Assembly: GCA_036655355.1 (NCBI GenBank)
Contig: JAVVQG010000002.1
Coordinates: 124,001 to 188,000, forward strand
Length of the DNA: 64,000 nt
Direction: 5' to 3'
From: JAUNSR01 sp036655355
GTDB lineage: Bacteria > Bacteroidota > Bacteroidia > Bacteroidales > JAUNSR01
Under the pieces are notes generated by a model, which was not told where the DNA came from, made no database searches, and saw only the letters and a list, made by a program, of their open reading frames with translations. Below, in pieces: positions 1 through 8,500 of the stretch. A program made the position numbers and the translations under genes. Position 1 is the first letter of the stretch. Every line of letters starts with the position of its first letter.

Positions 1-138
1 GGAGGAAATTACGAACAACTTATCTCGGGCATACGGAGCAAATTACTCACCTTACCCGATAATACGGTGGTTTATTCCGGACACGGTCCGGAAACGAATA
101 TCGGATATGAACGGATAAATAATCCGTTTTTACGATAA
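1..138 (+). CDS. MBL-fold metallo-hydrolase, C-terminal fragment
   Basis: Only the last 45 codons of this gene are in the window; the start lies to the left. The reading frame is open from base 1 and stops with TAA at 136-138. The fragment contains the motif SGHGPET followed by a short tail ending in NPFLR. This is typical of the C-terminus of glyoxalase-II-like (YcbL-type) metallo-beta-lactamase-fold hydrolases, in which the His of GHG binds the zinc site. The substrate cannot be told from the fragment. A strong inverted repeat follows at 167-230 and may end its transcript. The family call is firm, the exact function is not. Confidence 0.75.
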   Translation, partial: GGNYEQLISGIRSKLLTLPDNTVVYSGHGPETNIGYERINNPFLR

Positions 139-166
139 TCACTCCAAAAAACATACTCCAATATAT

Positions 167-236
167 GAGGTTGGATTAAAGTACTTTATTATATTTGTTA
201 GCACGAATATAGAGGCTTTAATCCAACCTCTTTTTT
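167..236 (+). terminator. 15-bp inverted repeat with T-tract, spanning a promoter-like loop
   Basis: The arms 167-181 and 216-230 are perfect reverse complements (GAGGTTGGATTAAAG and its complement), separated by a 34-nt loop and followed by six T at 231-236. It reads as an intrinsic terminator for the upstream hydrolase. The loop also contains TATATTTG at 190-197, a match to the Bacteroidetes -7 box TAnnTTTG, so gcvP transcription may begin inside the loop. No good -33 box is visible. Confidence 0.6.
190..197 (+). promoter_or_regulatory. Candidate -7 box for gcvP
   Basis: TATATTTG matches TAnnTTTG exactly and lies 80 bp before the ATG of gcvP. No TTTG is present 19-21 bp upstream, so the assignment is tentative. 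Its position inside the hairpin loop at 182-215 is unusual. Confidence 0.35.
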
Positions 237-277
237 GTTTGATTCCTATTTATACCTTATATAATACCACAATTACG

Positions 278-3124
278 ATGGATACACAAAATCTTGCACC
301 TCGCCATATCGGCATTTCTGAGGAAGAGAGCAAAGTAATGCTCTGCGAAGTGGGCGCCTCATCGCTCGACGAGTTAATCAAACAAACCATTCCGGAAAAC
401 ATCCTGCTGAAAGAACCGATGGATCTCCCGGAACCGCTATCGGAAAGAGCTTATGCGGAACATATCAATTTTTTGGCTTCCAAGAACCAAGTATTCACAA
501 GCTACATCGGACAAGGCTGGTACGATACCTCAACACCTGCCGTTATCCTTCGTAACGTATTTGAAAACCCCGTATGGTACACCTCATACACACCGTATCA
601 GGCAGAAGTATCACAGGGACGTCTTGAAGCGCTTATGAATTTTCAGACCATGGTGTCTGATCTGACCGGACTGGAACTGGCGAATTGCTCTTTACTGGAC
701 GAAGCGACAGCGGGAGCGGAAGCCGCCACGATGATGTTTAACCTCCGCAGCCGCGAACAAATCAAGGCAGGTGCCAATAAGTTGTTCGTAGATAAGAAAG
801 TATTCCGTCAAACATTGGCTGTTATCCATACCCGCATGATCCCACAGGGTATTGAGATCGTAACAGGTGATTACAACACCTTCGTGTTTACTCCGGAAGT
901 ATTTGGAGCAATCATCCAATATCCGGATGCATCGGGTAGCGTACATAATTACCGCAACTTCGTCAAAAACGCTCACGATCACAACGCCAAGGTGGCCGTC
1001 GCCGCAGATATACTTAGCTTGGCAATTCTGACTCCTCCGGGAGAATGGGATGCCGACATCTGCTTTGGAAGCACCCAACGCATGGGTATTCCGATGTTCT
1101 ACGGAGGTCCTTCTGCCGCGTTCTTTGCCACACGCGATGCATTCAAACGCAATATGCCGGGACGAATCATCGGTTACTCAAAAGATGCTTACGGTAAAAC
1201 GGCTCTACGCATGGCGTTACAAACCCGTGAGCAACACATCAAACGCGAAAAAGCAACCTCCAACATCTGTACCGCACAGGCACTCTTGGCTTCTATGGCC
1301 GGTTTCTATGCGGTATACATGGGCCCGGAGGGAATCCGATCTATCGCGCAACGAATTCACGGATACGCCGTATCGTTGTCTAAAGAGCTTACGCGACTCG
1401 GATACATGCAACTCAATCCGGTTTTCTTCGATACCCTTTGCATCGCACTTCCTGAAAACGTTTCAAGAAAGGTGCTTGAACGAAAAGCGCTCGAAGAACA
1501 GGTTAATCTGTTTTATGCGCCGAACGGCACGATTGGAATCAGCCTCGACGAGACGACTACCGAAGAAGACCTGCAGACATTGCTGCGGATCTTTGCCGAA
1601 GCGAACGCCAAGACACCCGGTACGGAGCCGCTCTCTGTCAACGAAGACATCATTCCTGAAGACTTGAAAAGGGAGTCTACCTTCATGCAACAAGGAGTTT
1701 TCAACGCTTATCATACGGAAACGGAGATGATGCGTTACATCAAAATGCTCGAAAGAAGAGACATCTCTTTGGCTCATTCAATGATTCCGCTGGGATCTTG
1801 TACGATGAAACTCAATGCTGCATCGGAACTTATTCCGCTGAACGATATGCGTTGGGGAGCGATTCATCCAATGGCCCCTGCCGATCAGGTTCGCGGTTAT
1901 CGCGAGTTAATCCATAACTTAAAGAATTACCTGTGCGTGATCACCGGAATGGATGATGCCAGTCTGCAACCGAATTCCGGTGCGGCAGGGGAATATGCCG
2001 GTCTGCGAACCATTCGCTCCTATCAGCAAAGCATCGGACAGGAACACCGTAACATCGTGCTTATTCCGGCATCCGCCCACGGCACAAACCCCGCTTCCGC
2101 AGCACAAGCCGGCTACTCAATCGTAGTGGTAGCCTGCGATGAAAACGGTAACGTAAACATGGAAGACCTGAAAGCGAAAGCGGAACAGCACCGGGATAAC
2201 CTGGCCGCCCTGATGATCACATACCCTTCCACCCATGGAATCTTCGAAGACGACATCGTAGCTTGTTGCGATATTATTCATGAGAACGGAGGACAGGTGT
2301 ACATGGACGGTGCCAATATGAATGCACAGGTGGGACTAACCAGTCCCGGATTTATCGGAGCTGACGTATGTCACTTGAATCTGCATAAAACGTTCGCCAT
2401 CCCTCACGGCGGTGGCGGTCCGGGCGTTGGTCCGATCTGCGTAAAAGAACACCTTGCGGCCTTCCTTCCACATCACCCGTTGTTGAGCGACTCTGATCTG
2501 GACACGGTTTCCGCCGCTCCGTTCGGAAGTGCCGGTGTGTTTGAAATCACATACGGTTATATCCGAATGATGGGAGCCGAAGGATTAGCCCGTGCTACCC
2601 GCATCGCTATTCTGAACGCGAATTATCTGGCAGCAAAAATCGGTCCGGCCTACGGAGTGGTTTATACGGGTACCAAAGGTCGCGTCGGTCACGAACTCAT
2701 ACTAGAATGTCGTACGATCAAAGAAACTTCCGGTATCGACGAAACGGACATCGCTAAACGACTGATGGATTTCGGTTACCATGCCCCTACCCTTTCCTTC
2801 CCTGTACACGGCACGTTGATGATTGAACCGACCGAGAGCGAAAGCAAACACGAATTGGATCGCTTCTGCGAAGTGATGCTCACCATCTTCGATGAGATCA
2901 AGGAAGTGGAAAACGGAACGGCTGATAAATCGGACAATGTGTTGAAAAATTCACCACATCCACAATACGAGGTGTGTGCCGATAACTGGAAACACACCTA
3001 TAGTCGCCAGAAAGCGGCTTTTGCATTGGATTGGTTGCAGGAGAATAAGTTCTGGGTAAATGTTGCCCGCGTGGACAATGCTTTAGGCGATAGAAACCTC
3101 ATCGCTAAAGTTTGTGAATGCTAA
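278..3124 (+). CDS. gcvP: Glycine dehydrogenase (decarboxylating), glycine cleavage P protein
   Basis: This is the pyridoxal-phosphate P protein of the glycine cleavage system. It decarboxylates glycine and passes the aminomethyl group to lipoylated H protein in the cytoplasm. The 948-residue length is that of the single-chain form, in which the two halves (P1 and P2 in some bacteria) are fused. The PLP site is visible as LHKTFAIPHGGGGPG, with the Schiff-base lysine at about K704. I chose the ATG at 278, which gives MDTQNLAPRHIG; the open frame runs back to a TTG at 239, but that codon lies two bases after the T-tract of the upstream hairpin. GcvT, GcvH and lipoamide dehydrogenase genes are not in the window. 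An acyl-CoA ligase follows 17 bp downstream and may be co-transcribed. Nothing looks broken. Confidence 0.96.
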   Translation: MDTQNLAPRHIGISEEESKVMLCEVGASSLDELIKQTIPENILLKEPMDLPEPLSERAYAEHINFLASKNQVFTSYIGQGWYDTSTPAVILRNVFENPVWYTSYTPYQAEVSQGRLEALMNFQTMVSDLTGLELANCSLLDEATAGAEAATMMFNLRSREQIKAGANKLFVDKKVFRQTLAVIHTRMIPQGIEIVTGDYNTFVFTPEVFGAIIQYPDASGSVHNYRNFVKNAHDHNAKVAVAADILSLAILTPPGEWDADICFGSTQRMGIPMFYGGPSAAFFATRDAFKRNMPGRIIGYSKDAYGKTALRMALQTREQHIKREKATSNICTAQALLASMAGFYAVYMGPEGIRSIAQRIHGYAVSLSKELTRLGYMQLNPVFFDTLCIALPENVSRKVLERKALEEQVNLFYAPNGTIGISLDETTTEEDLQTLLRIFAEANAKTPGTEPLSVNEDIIPEDLKRESTFMQQGVFNAYHTETEMMRYIKMLERRDISLAHSMIPLGSCTMKLNAASELIPLNDMRWGAIHPMAPADQVRGYRELIHNLKNYLCVITGMDDASLQPNSGAAGEYAGLRTIRSYQQSIGQEHRNIVLIPASAHGTNPASAAQAGYSIVVVACDENGNVNMEDLKAKAEQHRDNLAALMITYPSTHGIFEDDIVACCDIIHENGGQVYMDGANMNAQVGLTSPGFIGADVCHLNLHKTFAIPHGGGGPGVGPICVKEHLAAFLPHHPLLSDSDLDTVSAAPFGSAGVFEITYGYIRMMGAEGLARATRIAILNANYLAAKIGPAYGVVYTGTKGRVGHELILECRTIKETSGIDETDIAKRLMDFGYHAPTLSFPVHGTLMIEPTESESKHELDRFCEVMLTIFDEIKEVENGTADKSDNVLKNSPHPQYEVCADNWKHTYSRQKAAFALDWLQENKFWVNVARVDNALGDRNLIAKVCEC

Positions 3125-3141
3125 CTTGACTTAGAAATGAA

Positions 3142-5046
3142 ATGAAAAGAACGCTTCCAGATCTATTTGAAGAATCGGTTCATAAATATCCGGATCTTGA
3201 TTTCCTGCTTGAAAAGATAGGAGACCAATGGACCAAAACAACATTCCATGAAACCCGAGCGCAAGTACTTGCGCTCGGAGCGGGATTTAAATCGGCCGGA
3301 GTAAAACCCAAAGACAACATCGCATTACTTTCGGAAGGAAGAAACGGATGGATCATCGGCGAACTGGCGATGTTTTATGCCGGAGCCGTCAATGTGCCCC
3401 TTTCCGTTAAATTGGAGGAAAGCAATGACCTGCTCTTTCGACTGCTTCACTCCGAAACGAAGTTCATTTTGGTTTCAAAAGGGCAATTAAATAAAATCCG
3501 GAAAATCAGAGATCAGCTTCCGCTTCTTCAGCAAATATTCATTCTCGACGACCTTACGGAATATGAATCGAAAGAGATTCCCGTTTCCACACTGATCGCC
3601 AAAGGGAAAGCGTATCTGGAAAATCATCTGGAAGAGTTCTTGGAAATCAGTCGCAGCATCACAAACGACGACATTGCAACCATCACGTACACCTCCGGCA
3701 CCACAGCTGATCCGAAAGGAATCATGCTTACCCACCGGAATTACACGGCCAATGTCGAACAGGCATTGACGCTGGTTCAGATCGACTCTACGGCCCGCAC
3801 GCTGATCATTCTGCCGCTGGACCATTGCTTCGCACACGTCGTGGGATTCTACATCTTCATGAGTGTGGGGGCCTCGGTGGCTACGGTACAAAACGGCAAG
3901 ACACCGATGGAAACGTTGCGCAACATCCCCATCAACCTGAAGGAGATCCAACCCAACATTTTGTTATCCGTTCCCGCTCTGGCCAAAAACTTCCGCAAAT
4001 CAATTGAAAGTGGAATCAAGGCCAAGGGAAAAACGGCAGAGAGACTTTTCGAAGTGGCACTGAAAACGGCTTACATCTATAACCGCGAAGGGTATAACCG
4101 AGGGGAATCCTGGCGCATACTACTCTCACCGGCGATGTTGCTGTTTGATCGCATCCTGTTCCGAAACATCCGGAAAGGGTTGTGTGAGAACCTCCGGTTC
4201 TTCATCGGCGGAGGAGCTCTGCTTGATAAAGACCTGCAGGATTTCTACTATGCGATCGGCATTCCGATGTTTCAAGGGTACGGACTTTCGGAGGCGACTC
4301 CGGTTTTATCCTCCAATACGCCGGCGGCTCATAAATTCGGATCCTCCGGAAAATTGGTACGTCCCCTCGAATTGGTGATAAAGGATGGTTCCGGTAAGAT
4401 CCTTCCACAAGGAGAGAAAGGGGAGATCGTAGTCAAAGGGGAAAACGTCATGGCGGGTTATTGGAAAAATGAGACGGCCACGAAGGAGAGTGTTCGCGAC
4501 GGATGGCTTCATACGGGCGATTTGGGATATCTCGACGAAGAGGGATTTCTGGTGGTATTGGGACGATTCAAAAGTCTCCTGATTGCCAGTGACGGCGAGA
4601 AGTATAGTCCCGAAGGAATCGAAGAAGCGTTGGTGTCTTATTCGCCATACATTGACCAGATCATGTTGTATAACAATCAGAACAACTACACTTCGGCACT
4701 CATTGTTCCGAATAAGGAGAATCTGAAAAAGAAAACCGCACACCTCGCGAATCCGGAAGAGATCACGAAACAGGCGGTATCACTGATTGCGGAAAACCTG
4801 AATGAATTCAAAGGTAAAGGGAAATATGCCGGGATGTTCCCCGAAAGATGGCTGCCCGCGGCATTCGCCGTATTACCCGAGCCATTCAGCGAACAGAATC
4901 AGATGATCAACAGCACGATGAAGATGGTTCGCGGAAAAATCGAAAAACATTATGATCACGTGATTGAGCAACTGTATACCGCAGAGGGCAAGAAACCTGA
5001 AAATAATTACAATCGGGAATCCCTTCGAAAGATGCTCTTGAAATAG
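3142..5046 (+). CDS. Long-chain fatty acid-CoA ligase (AMP-binding)
   Basis: An ANL-superfamily adenylate-forming enzyme of 634 residues, most like long-chain acyl-CoA synthetases. It should activate a fatty acid with ATP and transfer it to coenzyme A, probably at the inner face of the membrane. The P-loop motif TSGTTADPKGIMLTHRN is near residues 184-200. GYGLSEATP and the hinge/ATP motif GWLHTGDLG follow in the normal order, and the C-terminal domain has GRFKSLL. There is no signal peptide. It starts 17 bp after gcvP on the same strand, and no terminator is visible between them. A bidirectional terminator ends the unit at 5173-5211. Chain-length preference cannot be read from the sequence. 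Confidence 0.9.
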   Translation: MKRTLPDLFEESVHKYPDLDFLLEKIGDQWTKTTFHETRAQVLALGAGFKSAGVKPKDNIALLSEGRNGWIIGELAMFYAGAVNVPLSVKLEESNDLLFRLLHSETKFILVSKGQLNKIRKIRDQLPLLQQIFILDDLTEYESKEIPVSTLIAKGKAYLENHLEEFLEISRSITNDDIATITYTSGTTADPKGIMLTHRNYTANVEQALTLVQIDSTARTLIILPLDHCFAHVVGFYIFMSVGASVATVQNGKTPMETLRNIPINLKEIQPNILLSVPALAKNFRKSIESGIKAKGKTAERLFEVALKTAYIYNREGYNRGESWRILLSPAMLLFDRILFRNIRKGLCENLRFFIGGGALLDKDLQDFYYAIGIPMFQGYGLSEATPVLSSNTPAAHKFGSSGKLVRPLELVIKDGSGKILPQGEKGEIVVKGENVMAGYWKNETATKESVRDGWLHTGDLGYLDEEGFLVVLGRFKSLLIASDGEKYSPEGIEEALVSYSPYIDQIMLYNNQNNYTSALIVPNKENLKKKTAHLANPEEITKQAVSLIAENLNEFKGKGKYAGMFPERWLPAAFAVLPEPFSEQNQMINSTMKMVRGKIEKHYDHVIEQLYTAEGKKPENNYNRESLRKMLLK

Positions 5047-5172
5047 TCAACGATTCCAATAAAAGAGGAGATGCATTTGCAGCCGGATCAATTCATTTCA
5101 CCTTGAAATAATGAAGGATTCCTATAAAAGCCAATCGTTAAAAAACAGCTTTTAGCAAATTACTGTAAAACA

Positions 5173-5211
5173 AAACCGTCCGCTTCCAATATTTTCGGAA
5201 GCGGACGGTTT
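5173..5211. terminator. Bidirectional terminator between the acyl-CoA ligase and yigZ
   Basis: Arms 5173-5187 and 5197-5211 (AAACCGTCCGCTTCC and its complement) surround a 9-nt loop. A-rich sequence on the left and T-rich sequence on the right let it work for both converging genes. Confidence 0.85.
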
Positions 5212-5226
5212 TTGTTTCTTCTGAAA

Positions 5227-5841
5227 TCAACCGGCGCAGGGATTATCCTTGAAACGCAACGATTCCACTTTTGACAACCTATTCTTCAATTTCTCCATTT
5301 CCGTTTTGCGAATGCGAAGCGTCATCTCGCAATCCATATCGAAATATTGCGAAATGATGGTGGGGTTATCCTCCTTCACGATCCGCATCACACTATTCAT
5401 ATAGGGATACTCGAAGATAAAATCTACATCCTCCTCAACCAGGCATTCGATGATGCGGTTGTTCTTGATTGCTTCGGCCGCCGCTTCACGATATGCTACG
5501 ATCAGACCGCTAGTACCCAGCTTCACACCTCCGAAATAACGGATCACCACAATCAGTATATTCGTCAGTTCGAACGAATTGATTTGTCCCAGGATCGGCT
5601 TCCCCGCAGTACCCGAAGGTTCTCCGTTATCGTTCGAGCGAAACTCTTTCCGTTCGGGACCGATCATGTAGGCCCAGCAGACATGTCTTGCGTCATAATA
5701 CTCCTTGGCATACATCTCAATGTATTCTTTGGCTTCTTCCACGGTATGTACCGGCACGGCGAAAGAGATGAACTTACTCATCTTCTCCTTATACCACCCT
5801 TCGGATAAATCGGCTATGGTCTTATATACGTCTTCTTGCAT
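5227..5841 (-). CDS. YigZ/IMPACT family protein
   Basis: A 204-residue cytoplasmic protein of the YigZ/IMPACT family (UPF0029). The family signature is clear: SNDNGEPSGTAGKPIL at about residues 70-85, followed by VIRYFGGVKLGTSGLI and AYREAA. The second half fits the usual C-terminal ferredoxin-like domain. The biochemical role in bacteria is not settled; eukaryotic IMPACT binds the translation regulator GCN1. The length is normal. A TAnnTTTG match (TAATTTTG) lies upstream on the minus strand at 5861-5868, and the gene is alone between two hairpins, so it is probably monocistronic. Confidence 0.88.
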   Translation of the reverse strand: MQEDVYKTIADLSEGWYKEKMSKFISFAVPVHTVEEAKEYIEMYAKEYYDARHVCWAYMIGPERKEFRSNDNGEPSGTAGKPILGQINSFELTNILIVVIRYFGGVKLGTSGLIVAYREAAAEAIKNNRIIECLVEEDVDFIFEYPYMNSVMRIVKEDNPTIISQYFDMDCEMTLRIRKTEMEKLKNRLSKVESLRFKDNPCAG

Positions 5842-5860
5842 AATTCATTCTCTTGAGCCA

Positions 5861-5868
5861 CAAAATTA
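5861..5868 (-). promoter_or_regulatory. Candidate -7 box for the yigZ-like gene
   Basis: Read on the minus strand this is TAATTTTG, a TAnnTTTG match 20 bp before the start codon. No -33 box at the right distance was found, because the upstream DNA is the glgP terminator. Confidence 0.35.
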
Positions 5869-5876
5869 ACAATAAA

Positions 5877-5914
5877 ACAAAACAGGTTCGTGAAGTTTCC
5901 ATCACGAACCTGTT
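5877..5914 (-). terminator. Terminator after the glycogen phosphorylase gene
   Basis: Arms 5881-5893 and 5902-5914 (AACAGGTTCGTGA and its complement) flank an 8-nt loop. On the minus strand the hairpin is followed by a T-rich tract, as expected for the end of the glycogen operon. Confidence 0.8.
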
Positions 5915-5933
5915 TTTATTTGATTTTTTCAGA

Positions 5934-8489
5934 TCAGAACCAACGTACGTAGGCGAAATCCTGACGATGCGGAAGATCCGGATTCTTCGGATACATTCTG
6001 AATGAATATTTAAAGATACCCGCATTGTTAAGGGTATAATTCAATTCATAATAAGTTACCGAACCTTCGGTTTTCACCATCTTCATCTCCTCTACGTTAT
6101 ACAAGTCTGCTCGTCCCTCTTTCATGTTGGTTACGACAAACTCAACTCCGATGCAGTTCGGAAGTGATTTACGATCGATAGCCACATGGATCTTATACAC
6201 TTCACCCACATGCGGATTCAATTGCAATCCTTCCGGTAATTCCACTTTCAAGATATCGATATCATCCCATCCTGCAGCGACCATCTCTTTCCATGCTGCC
6301 AGCTCTTTCGCTTTTTCATAATTATCGGCAATCAACATTTTAGAACGTTTGCCCTCTTTTGTATAGAAGCGATCGTAATAATCATTCAACATACGTTTCA
6401 TGGTGAAACGCGGTGCGATTTTAGCAATGGAATGTTTGATATACTGAACCCATTCCGGAGAATACCCTTTGCTGTTTTTCGCAAAATAGAGCGGAATAAT
6501 CTGGTTCTCGAAAATCGAATAGATCGTTTCGGCATCCAGCTGATCCTGGTGAGCCTGGTCTTGATACGTCCGTTTATCGGTCAAAGCCCATCCGGCTCCT
6601 TCCACATACCCTTCATACCACCATCCGTCAAGAACCGAGAAGTTAAGTACCCCGTTCATTTCAGCTTTTTCTCCGGATGTACCCGAAGCTTCCAACGGAC
6701 GGGTCGGTGTATTCATCCAAACATCCACTCCGGAAACCAAACGTTTCGCCACCTGCATATCGTAATTCTCCACAAAGATAATCTTACCTTGGAACTCCGG
6801 ACGACGAGAGATTTCAACGATACTGCGAATCAAAGCCTGTCCACCACCATCTGCAGGGTGCGCTTTACCGGCAAAAATGAACTGAACCGGGTAATTCGGA
6901 TTGTTAACGATCTTGGCCAATCGTTCCAAGTCGGTGAACAACAGATGAGCACGTTTATAAGTTGCGAAACGACGTGCGAAACCAATCAACAGTGCATTCG
7001 GATTCACCTTATCGATTGTCTGAAGAATCTTAGCGGGATTCTCCTGTTTCTGACTCATTTTGTCTTTGATCTCTCCGCGTATGTAATTGACCAGCTTATT
7101 CTTCAAACCGCGGCGAATCTCCCAAATCTGTTCATCTTCCACGTCATAGATTGCGCTCCACATTTTTTCGTCATCCTGGTTTTTCACATAATCCGGGCCG
7201 AATAACTGCGCATAGAAGGCTTTCCACTCCGATGCCGCCCAGGTAGGCATGTGCACACCGTTCGTAACGTAGCTTACATGCAGCTCATCCGCGGCATATC
7301 CTTTCCAGATCGGTTGGAACATGTGCTGTGACACCTTTCCGTGCAACCAGCTCACACCATTCACCTCCTGACATGTGTTGCAAGCGAACACGCTCATGGA
7401 GAATTTCTCATGTGAATCGGGATTCTCGCGTCCCAAATTCATCAAGTCAGACCAACTTATGCCCAGTTTTGAAGGGAAGTGGCCCATGTATTTCCCGAAC
7501 AACGATTCATCGAAACTATCGTGACCGGCAGGAACCGGAGTATGCACGGTATATAACGAAGAGGAACGAACCACCTCGAGTGCCTGTTCGAACGTCAGGT
7601 TTTCATTTGCGATGTAGTCGGCCAAGCGCTGCACGTTAATCAGTGCGGCATGTCCTTCGTTGCAATGGTAGATATCTTTCTTAATACCCAGTTTATCCAA
7701 TAAAAGGATACCGCCGATTCCCAGAAGATACTCCTGTTTCATACGGTTCTCCCAATCTCCTCCATACAATTGATACGTGATCGAACGGTCCAACTCGCTG
7801 TTCATATCGATATCGGTATCCATCAGATACAATGGCACGCGACCCACATTCACTCGCCACACGTTCGAGTAAACGATGCGATCGTGGAACGGTACTTCGA
7901 GGATCATCGGACGACCGTTGGGATCCATCATCTGGTCGATCGGAAGGTGATTGAAATTCTGTGCCTCATAATTGGCTTCCTGGTTACCGTCGATTGAAAG
8001 TGATTGGGTAAAATAACCGTAACGATACAGGAATCCTACGGCAGATAATCTTACGTTACTATCGCTCGCCTCTTTCAGGTAGTCACCGGCCAATACACCC
8101 AAACCTCCGGAATAAATCTTCAGGCAATTCGCCAATCCGTATTCCATTGAGAAATACGCTACGGAAGGACGCTCCTGATTCGGAGTTTCATTCATATAAG
8201 CGTGGAAATCTTCACATACCTTATTCACCTTACGCATCATCGCTTTATCCTTCACGATCTCTTCCATGCGTTCGTAGCTGATCATTTCAAGCAAAAGAAC
8301 AGGATTGCCTCCGCTCTGTTTCCATTTTACCGGATCGATTTCGGAGAATAATTCAGTTGCCTCGGCATTCCATACCCACCACAGGTTTCTTGAGATATCT
8401 TCGAGACAGGATAATTCTTGAGGTAATTTGGATTTTACCGTAATATCACGCCAGAAAGGCGCATTTGAGTTGCTTACTTTTATTTTCAT
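5934..8489 (-). CDS. glgP: Alpha-glucan phosphorylase, GT35
   Basis: Glycogen/alpha-glucan phosphorylase, which releases glucose 1-phosphate from non-reducing ends of stored glycogen in the cytoplasm. At 851 residues it belongs to the shorter bacterial/archaeal GT35 subfamily rather than the E. coli GlgP type. The PLP site is EASGTSGEKAEMNGVLNFS with the cofactor lysine at about K608, followed by LDGWW. It starts 11 bp after the stop of a GT3 glycogen synthase gene on the same strand, so synthesis and breakdown of glycogen are encoded in one operon. A terminator follows at 5877-5914. No regulatory N-terminal extension of the animal type is seen. Confidence 0.93.
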   Translation of the reverse strand: MKIKVSNSNAPFWRDITVKSKLPQELSCLEDISRNLWWVWNAEATELFSEIDPVKWKQSGGNPVLLLEMISYERMEEIVKDKAMMRKVNKVCEDFHAYMNETPNQERPSVAYFSMEYGLANCLKIYSGGLGVLAGDYLKEASDSNVRLSAVGFLYRYGYFTQSLSIDGNQEANYEAQNFNHLPIDQMMDPNGRPMILEVPFHDRIVYSNVWRVNVGRVPLYLMDTDIDMNSELDRSITYQLYGGDWENRMKQEYLLGIGGILLLDKLGIKKDIYHCNEGHAALINVQRLADYIANENLTFEQALEVVRSSSLYTVHTPVPAGHDSFDESLFGKYMGHFPSKLGISWSDLMNLGRENPDSHEKFSMSVFACNTCQEVNGVSWLHGKVSQHMFQPIWKGYAADELHVSYVTNGVHMPTWAASEWKAFYAQLFGPDYVKNQDDEKMWSAIYDVEDEQIWEIRRGLKNKLVNYIRGEIKDKMSQKQENPAKILQTIDKVNPNALLIGFARRFATYKRAHLLFTDLERLAKIVNNPNYPVQFIFAGKAHPADGGGQALIRSIVEISRRPEFQGKIIFVENYDMQVAKRLVSGVDVWMNTPTRPLEASGTSGEKAEMNGVLNFSVLDGWWYEGYVEGAGWALTDKRTYQDQAHQDQLDAETIYSIFENQIIPLYFAKNSKGYSPEWVQYIKHSIAKIAPRFTMKRMLNDYYDRFYTKEGKRSKMLIADNYEKAKELAAWKEMVAAGWDDIDILKVELPEGLQLNPHVGEVYKIHVAIDRKSLPNCIGVEFVVTNMKEGRADLYNVEEMKMVKTEGSVTYYELNYTLNNAGIFKYSFRMYPKNPDLPHRQDFAYVRWF

Positions 8490-8500
8490 CTGTAACTGAT

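Noticed and set aside
5048..5149. Short repeats (GATTCC-x-ATAAAAG twice, and AACGATT with AATCGTT) in the spacer after the acyl-CoA ligase gene
   Set aside because: Too short and too A/T-rich to support a function; the true terminator lies further on at 5173-5211.
6432..7205. 257-codon plus-strand frame within glgP
   Set aside because: Shadow frame of a conserved phosphorylase; no plausible promoter or protein family.
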